DNA of 64,000 nt from Pseudoglutamicibacter albus (GTDB lineage Bacteria > Actinomycetota > Actinomycetes > Actinomycetales > Micrococcaceae). The stretch lies in assembly GCF_031458175.1 (NCBI RefSeq), contig NZ_JAVDXX010000001.1:1674001-1738000 (forward strand), read 5' to 3'. The notes beneath the pieces were generated by a model. That model searched no databases and was not told the DNA's origin. It worked only from the letters and a program-made list of their open reading frames with translations. The translations under genes were made by a program, and so were the position numbers. Shown here piece after piece: positions 59,910-64,000 of the stretch; position 1 is the first letter of the stretch; each line of letters begins with the position of its first letter.

Positions 59910-62498
59910 TTAGCGTTCAGCCTCAACCGTGAGGCCATCGGCATCCTCAGCTGCACGATCCACGCGGACCGTCTCGCCATCGAGCACCTCACCGGCAAGG
60001 ATCTTACGAGCCAACTGGTCGCCGATCTCCCGCTGAACCAAGCGGCGCAACGGGCGGGCACCATAAGCCGGGTCATAGCCCGTCAACGCAAGCCACTCAC
60101 GAGCCGCAGGCGTGACATCGAGCGTCAAACGACGATCAGCCAACCGCTCATCCAACTGCCGCACCTGAAGATCAACAATCTTCGACAGATCCTCAAGCGA
60201 GAGCGGATCAAACATGATGACCTCATCAAGCCGGTTCAAGAACTCCGGCTTGAAGGAGGCCTCAACCACATCCATGACCGCCTTCTTCTGAGCCTCAGCC
60301 TCCATGGTCTGATCAACCAAGAACTGCGAACCCAGATTCGAGGTCATCACCAAGATCACGTTCCGGAAATCAACCGTGCGACCCTGGCCATCCGTGAGCC
60401 GGCCATCATCGAGGACCTGCAGCAAGATATCGAAAACCTCAGGGTGAGCCTTCTCAACCTCATCCAGCAAAACAACCGAATAAGGCCTACGGCGCACAGC
60501 CTCAGTCAGCTGGCCGCCCTCGTCATAGCCGACATAGCCAGGAGGAGCACCGACCAGGCGGGACACCGCATGCTTCTCGGAATACTCCGACATGTCGATG
60601 CGCACCATCGAACGCTCATCATCGAAGAGGAACTGAGCCAAAGACTTAGCAAGCTCAGTCTTACCCACACCCGTAGGCCCGAGGAACAAGAACGAACCCG
60701 TTGGACGGTTAGGGTCAGACAAGCCAGCACGGCTACGACGCACCGCATCAGAGACCACCGCGACAGCCTGCTTCTGGCCGATCAAACGCTTCCCAACGTT
60801 CTCTTCCATATGCAGCAGCTTCTGCGATTCACCCTCAAGCATGCGCCCGGCAGGAATACCGGTCCACGAAGAGATCACCTCAGCGACGTCATCGGCGGTA
60901 ACCTCCTCAGAAACCATGCGGTCCTGACGGTCATGCTCAGCCTTCTCTTCGGCCTTGGCGAGCTTTGCCTCCAGTTGCGGGATCTCGCCGTAGAGAATCC
61001 GGGAGGCCTCCCCCAGATCCCCCTTACGTTGAGCCACGTCAGCCTGGCTGCGCAGATCATCGATCTGAGCGCGAATATCGCCCGCCTCGTTCAGGGAGGT
61101 CTTCTCCTCTTCCCATCGCAGAGTCAGCGCTTCGAGCTCTTCCTTCTGATCAGCCATCTCCTCACGCAGAGCAGCCAATCGTTCAACCGAGGCTGGGTCA
61201 GTCTCATCCTTGAGCGCCAGCTCCTCCATCGTCAAACGGTCAACCGAACGGCGCAGCACGTCGATCTCCTCCGGCGCGGAATCGATCTCCATACGCAGAC
61301 GCGATGCCGCCTCATCCACAAGGTCGATCGCCTTATCAGGAAGGCGACGGCCCGTCAGATACCGGTCCGAAAGCGTTGCCGCGGCAACCAGCGCGGAGTC
61401 AGCGATCGCGACCTTATGGTGCGCCTCGTAGCGTTCCTTCAAGCCACGCAGGATCGCAATCGAATCATCAACCGACGGCTCACCCACGAAAACCTGCTGG
61501 AAGCGACGCTCCAGAGCAGCGTCCTTTTCGATGTTCTCGCGGTACTCATCCAGGGTCGTCGCACCGATCAAGCGCAACTCACCGCGGGCGAGCATCGGCT
61601 TGAGCATGTTGCCGGCGTCCATCGAGCCTTCGGAGGCACCAGCGCCGACCATCGTGTGAATCTCGTCGATGAACGTCACGATGCCGCCCTCAGCCTGCTT
61701 GATCTCCTCAAGCACAGCCTTGAGCCGCTCCTCGAACTCGCCACGGTACTTAGCGCCGGCGACCATCGCCCCAAGATCCAGGGAGATGAGCTTCTTGCCG
61801 CGCAAAGACTCCGGAACATCCCCGGCAACCATACGCAACGCAAGGCCTTCGACCACCGCGGTCTTACCCACGCCCGGTTCACCGATCAGAACCGGGTTGT
61901 TCTTGGTGCGGCGTGAAAGCACCTGAATCACGCGGCGGATCTCCTGGTCACGGCCAATCACCGGGTCAAGGTCACCCTTGCGGGCAACCTCCGTGAGGTC
62001 CGTACCGTACTTCTCAAGCGCCTGGAAGCTACCTTCCGGATCTTGGGAATCAACCTTCCGATCCCCGCGCACGCTCACCATCGCGGCCTTGAGCGCCTCA
62101 GTGGACGCGCCGTTATCACGCAACGCGACACCGGCCTCGCCAGCGTCCGCCGCCAAACCGAGCAACAGGTGCTCAGTCGAAACAAACTGATCCCCATTAG
62201 CCTGAGCCGCCTGCTGCGCCGCAGAAATAACCTGCAGCATCTGCCGCGAAGCCTGCGCCTGAGCAACCGAGGTGCCCGAGGCCTTCGGCAGCTTGCGGAT
62301 CGCCGTCGATGCGGCAACCGAGACCGCATCAGGATCCGCCCCGGCCGACTTCAAAACGGCAACAGCCACCGAATCCCGCTGATCCATCAGCGCCTTCAAA
62401 AGGTGCACCGGCTCAAGATTCGGGTTACCGGCAGTCGCAGCGTTCATGCTCGCCGCAGAGACAGCCTCCTGGCTTTTAGTCGTCAAATTCGTGTCCAT
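59910..62498 (-). CDS. clpB: ATP-dependent chaperone ClpB
   Basis: Hexameric disaggregase that works with DnaK, cytoplasmic. 862 aa, full length. N-terminal repeat domain ([20 protein letters not shown]), first AAA module with Walker [14 protein letters not shown] and [14 protein letters not shown], a coiled-coil middle domain (near 405-520), second module with [13 protein letters not shown] and [14 protein letters not shown], and the C-terminal domain. AGGGGTAGGGC precedes the ATG. A HAIR-type operator lies 42 bp upstream, so heat-shock control by HspR is expected. Confidence 0.97.
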   Translation of the reverse strand: MDTNLTTKSQEAVSAASMNAATAGNPNLEPVHLLKALMDQRDSVAVAVLKSAGADPDAVSVAASTAIRKLPKASGTSVAQAQASRQMLQVISAAQQAAQANGDQFVSTEHLLLGLAADAGEAGVALRDNGASTEALKAAMVSVRGDRKVDSQDPEGSFQALEKYGTDLTEVARKGDLDPVIGRDQEIRRVIQVLSRRTKNNPVLIGEPGVGKTAVVEGLALRMVAGDVPESLRGKKLISLDLGAMVAGAKYRGEFEERLKAVLEEIKQAEGGIVTFIDEIHTMVGAGASEGSMDAGNMLKPMLARGELRLIGATTLDEYRENIEKDAALERRFQQVFVGEPSVDDSIAILRGLKERYEAHHKVAIADSALVAAATLSDRYLTGRRLPDKAIDLVDEAASRLRMEIDSAPEEIDVLRRSVDRLTMEELALKDETDPASVERLAALREEMADQKEELEALTLRWEEEKTSLNEAGDIRAQIDDLRSQADVAQRKGDLGEASRILYGEIPQLEAKLAKAEEKAEHDRQDRMVSEEVTADDVAEVISSWTGIPAGRMLEGESQKLLHMEENVGKRLIGQKQAVAVVSDAVRRSRAGLSDPNRPTGSFLFLGPTGVGKTELAKSLAQFLFDDERSMVRIDMSEYSEKHAVSRLVGAPPGYVGYDEGGQLTEAVRRRPYSVVLLDEVEKAHPEVFDILLQVLDDGRLTDGQGRTVDFRNVILVMTSNLGSQFLVDQTMEAEAQKKAVMDVVEASFKPEFLNRLDEVIMFDPLSLEDLSKIVDLQVRQLDERLADRRLTLDVTPAAREWLALTGYDPAYGARPLRRLVQREIGDQLARKILAGEVLDGETVRVDRAAEDADGLTVEAER

Positions 62499-62539
62499 GC
62501 CCTACCCCTTTCCTACTCCTATAAGAGCCATTGAACTTA

Positions 62540-62564
62540 AAGTTGAGTCTACCTAACTCAACTT
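62540..62564 (-). promoter_or_regulatory. HAIR-type HspR operator upstream of clpB
   Basis: AAGTTGAGT-N7-ACTCAACTT, a 9-bp inverted repeat. The HAIR consensus is CTTGAGT-N7-ACTCAAG; here one base per arm differs and the 7-bp spacing is exact. HspR represses dnaK and clpB regulons in actinobacteria. No hspR gene is in the window. Confidence 0.75.
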
Positions 62565-62710
62565 CTGTTGGGTAGAAATTATTCCCAGGGATGAACTCTT
62601 TTCTTGAATCTCTTGCTGTCCCCCAAGCAACAACCGGCCAGCGGGCCATTGCAACTGGCGCCCCCACTTGGTTTCGCACCTAACAGCGGCCGCAGATTAG
62701 GGTTAAAGAC

Positions 62711-63559
62711 ATGAGCCCCAAACCTCAGCCCCGCCCGGGCCTTGCAGAAACCGACCCAACGTACTTCCGCGCCGAACCCGTCTCATTCGTCCGCCGCGGA
62801 GAACGCATGACGAACGCCCAACAACGGGTTTGGGACACACTGCGCGAAACCATCCTGATTGACGTACCTCGCCACCACGCGGCAACCTCGATCCACCCGG
62901 ACGCGACCATCGACGTCCCATCCCACTTCCCGCACCCTGAGCGCCCCCTCATCGTGGAGATCGGAACCGGGCTCGGCGAAGCCATCGCGCACGCGGCACA
63001 CAACAACCCCGAGACGAACTTCCTCGCCGTAGAGGTCTACACCCCCGGGCTAGCCAAACTCATGGAACGGATCGAAAAACTCGAACTCACCAACGTTCGC
63101 GCAATCCAAGCGAACGCACCCGAAGTCCTCGATGTAGCGCTCACCCCGGAATCCGTGGACGAACTCTGGATCTTCTTCTCCGACCCGTGGCATAAAACCA
63201 AACACCACAAACGCCGCCTCATCACCGATGCTTTCGCCGAACGCGCCGCCCGCGTCCTCAAGCCAGGCGGAACCTGGCGGTTAGCGACCGACTGGTCCAA
63301 CTACGCCGAACAAATGCGCGAGGTCATCGACAACAGCCCGCAGTTTGAAAACCTGCACGCCGGCGAGCGCAGCGGCGAAGAATCCCCGCTGACCGCGATC
63401 CGCCGCATCGATGCGGAAAAACACGAGGCAGATCCGGAGTTCACTGACACTCGCGGCGGGTGGGCTCCGCGTTTCGAAGGACGCACACTGACGAGCTTCG
63501 AAGCTAAAGCCCACAAGGTCGGACGCAAGATTTTCGACCTCGCCGCGCGCAAGATTTGA
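62711..63559 (+). CDS. trmB: tRNA (guanine-N7-)-methyltransferase
   Basis: Makes m7G46 in tRNA with SAM. 282 aa. SAM fold: IVEIGTGLGEAIAHAA (near 78-93), NFLAVEVYTPGLAKLMERIE, VRAIQANAPEVL, then the family signature DELWIFFSDPWHKTKHHKRR and LKPGGTWRLATDWSNYAEQM, and PRFEGRTLTSFEAKAHKVGR near the end. It has an N-terminal extension of ~40 residues. Divergent from clpB across a 212-bp gap that holds the HAIR site. Confidence 0.95.
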   Translation: MSPKPQPRPGLAETDPTYFRAEPVSFVRRGERMTNAQQRVWDTLRETILIDVPRHHAATSIHPDATIDVPSHFPHPERPLIVEIGTGLGEAIAHAAHNNPETNFLAVEVYTPGLAKLMERIEKLELTNVRAIQANAPEVLDVALTPESVDELWIFFSDPWHKTKHHKRRLITDAFAERAARVLKPGGTWRLATDWSNYAEQMREVIDNSPQFENLHAGERSGEESPLTAIRRIDAEKHEADPEFTDTRGGWAPRFEGRTLTSFEAKAHKVGRKIFDLAARKI

Positions 63560-63601
63560 TGACATTAACCACACATCGCGTCAGAATCGGGTAGCCTGTG
63601 A

Positions 63602-63621
63602 GGTTGCACATACGCAACCTA
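63602..63621. promoter_or_regulatory. Inverted repeat before BCCT transporter gene
   Basis: AGGTTGC-acatac-GCAACCT, 7-bp arms with a 6-nt spacer, 28 bp before the transporter start codon. It could be an operator or a terminator-like hairpin after trmB; no T-tract follows. Confidence 0.45.
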
Positions 63622-63649
63622 ACTGAGGAACCGTTTTACGGATTTGGCA

Positions 63650-64000
63650 TGAGTAATAAACCCAGCCCCGAAAATAACCAGCGTCCGAGTGAGGAAGCTT
63701 CCCCAGCGGACACTACCCAAACGGCCACCAAGAAAGCCCCGCAGAAACGAGGAAACCCCCTCACCCGCGGACGCTCCTCACACGTAGGCCTCTACCCTCA
63801 CAACATCCACCCGGGGCTGGTTCCCGGAATCGGCGTTGACGAACAGCGTCACGTCTTCAAACTCGACAAGCTCGTCTTCGGCATCACCGCGGCCCTCATT
63901 GTCGCGTTCGTCGCGTGGGGCGTCATCAACCCGGCATCCGTTGGCGAGGTCTCCTCGGTAGCGTTCGCGTGGACCATGAAGAACATGGGCTGGCTGCTCA
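63650..64000 (+). CDS. BCCT family transporter, N-terminal part (truncated by window edge)
   Basis: About 117 residues from the ATG at 63650. A disordered N-terminus of ~75 residues (PSPENNQRPSEEASPAD, TATKKAPQKRG, HPGLVPGIGVDEQRHVF), then the first helix LVFGITAALIVAFVAWGVIN and PASVGEVSSVAFAWTMKNMG, the start typical of betaine/choline/carnitine transporters. Long charged termini sense osmotic state in BetP. Substrate not predictable from this part. Confidence 0.82.

Noticed and set aside
59811-61916. 701-codon plus-strand frame opposite clpB
   Set aside because: An antisense shadow: Arg/His/Leu-rich with no family pattern, fully inside ClpB coding DNA.

Overview
The window looks like chromosomal DNA of a GC-rich actinobacterium, most likely Micrococcales/Micrococcaceae (Arthrobacter-like). 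The evidence is gene content and order: a helicase next to a Tad secretion block, nth, acsA, marP, a Crp-type regulator, ridA and ponA in a layout much like that around Rv3646c-Rv3682 of Mycobacterium tuberculosis; a BldC-like regulator; a 32-residue bS22-like basic protein; DUF3073 and DUF4244 proteins; and a HAIR-type (HspR) operator before clpB. The genus assignment is inference. I see no rRNA, tRNA or CRISPR array.

Layout. 1-4.4 kb: cytochrome c maturation operon (histidine phosphatase, ResA-like, CcdA, ResB, CcsB cut by the window edge). 4.5-6 kb: YceI protein behind tandem palindromes, then a membrane protein whose start codon lies inside a perfect 17-bp inverted repeat. 6.1-16.5 kb: the accessory region, two diverged copies of a ~4.5-kb cassette. 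Each holds a small secreted I36-inhibitor/crystallin-like protein, an ABC ATPase, a large FtsX-like permease and a convergent DUF4064-like membrane protein. An IS3-family element sits between the copies and has removed the 5' end of the second DUF4064-like gene. This cassette is the best candidate for an undescribed system. 16.5-18.6 kb: small genes (DUF4298, glutaredoxin-like, bS22-like, BldC-like, ArsR-like).

18.7-31.2 kb: housekeeping: AcuC-type deacetylase, TrkH/TrkA potassium uptake, and the operon topA-ppx-sugar isomerase-proC, preceded by an ArsR-like regulator, a class I methyltransferase and a GNAT protein. 31.4-39.4 kb: MrfA/Hrq1-like helicase and a compact Tad locus (ssd-tadA-tadB-tadC, Flp-like DUF4244, TadE, TadE-like). 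39.6-51.2 kb: Nudix, nth, acsA with two Crp-type boxes, marP, crp, degenerate Nudix protein, ridA, DUF4177, ponA, metallophosphoesterase. 51.2-58.4 kb: purine genes purC-purD and purF-purM around an asparaginase and an SCP-like protein. 58.4-64 kb: sirtuin, DUF3073, clpB, trmB and the start of a BCCT transporter.

Connections. The Crp-like protein (45157-45834) has candidate sites before acsA and before both I36 genes, so carbon/cAMP status may govern acetate use and the cassette. AcsA has the C-terminal lysine motif that is acetylated in its family, and both eraser classes known to act on it elsewhere (AcuC type and sirtuin type) are encoded here.
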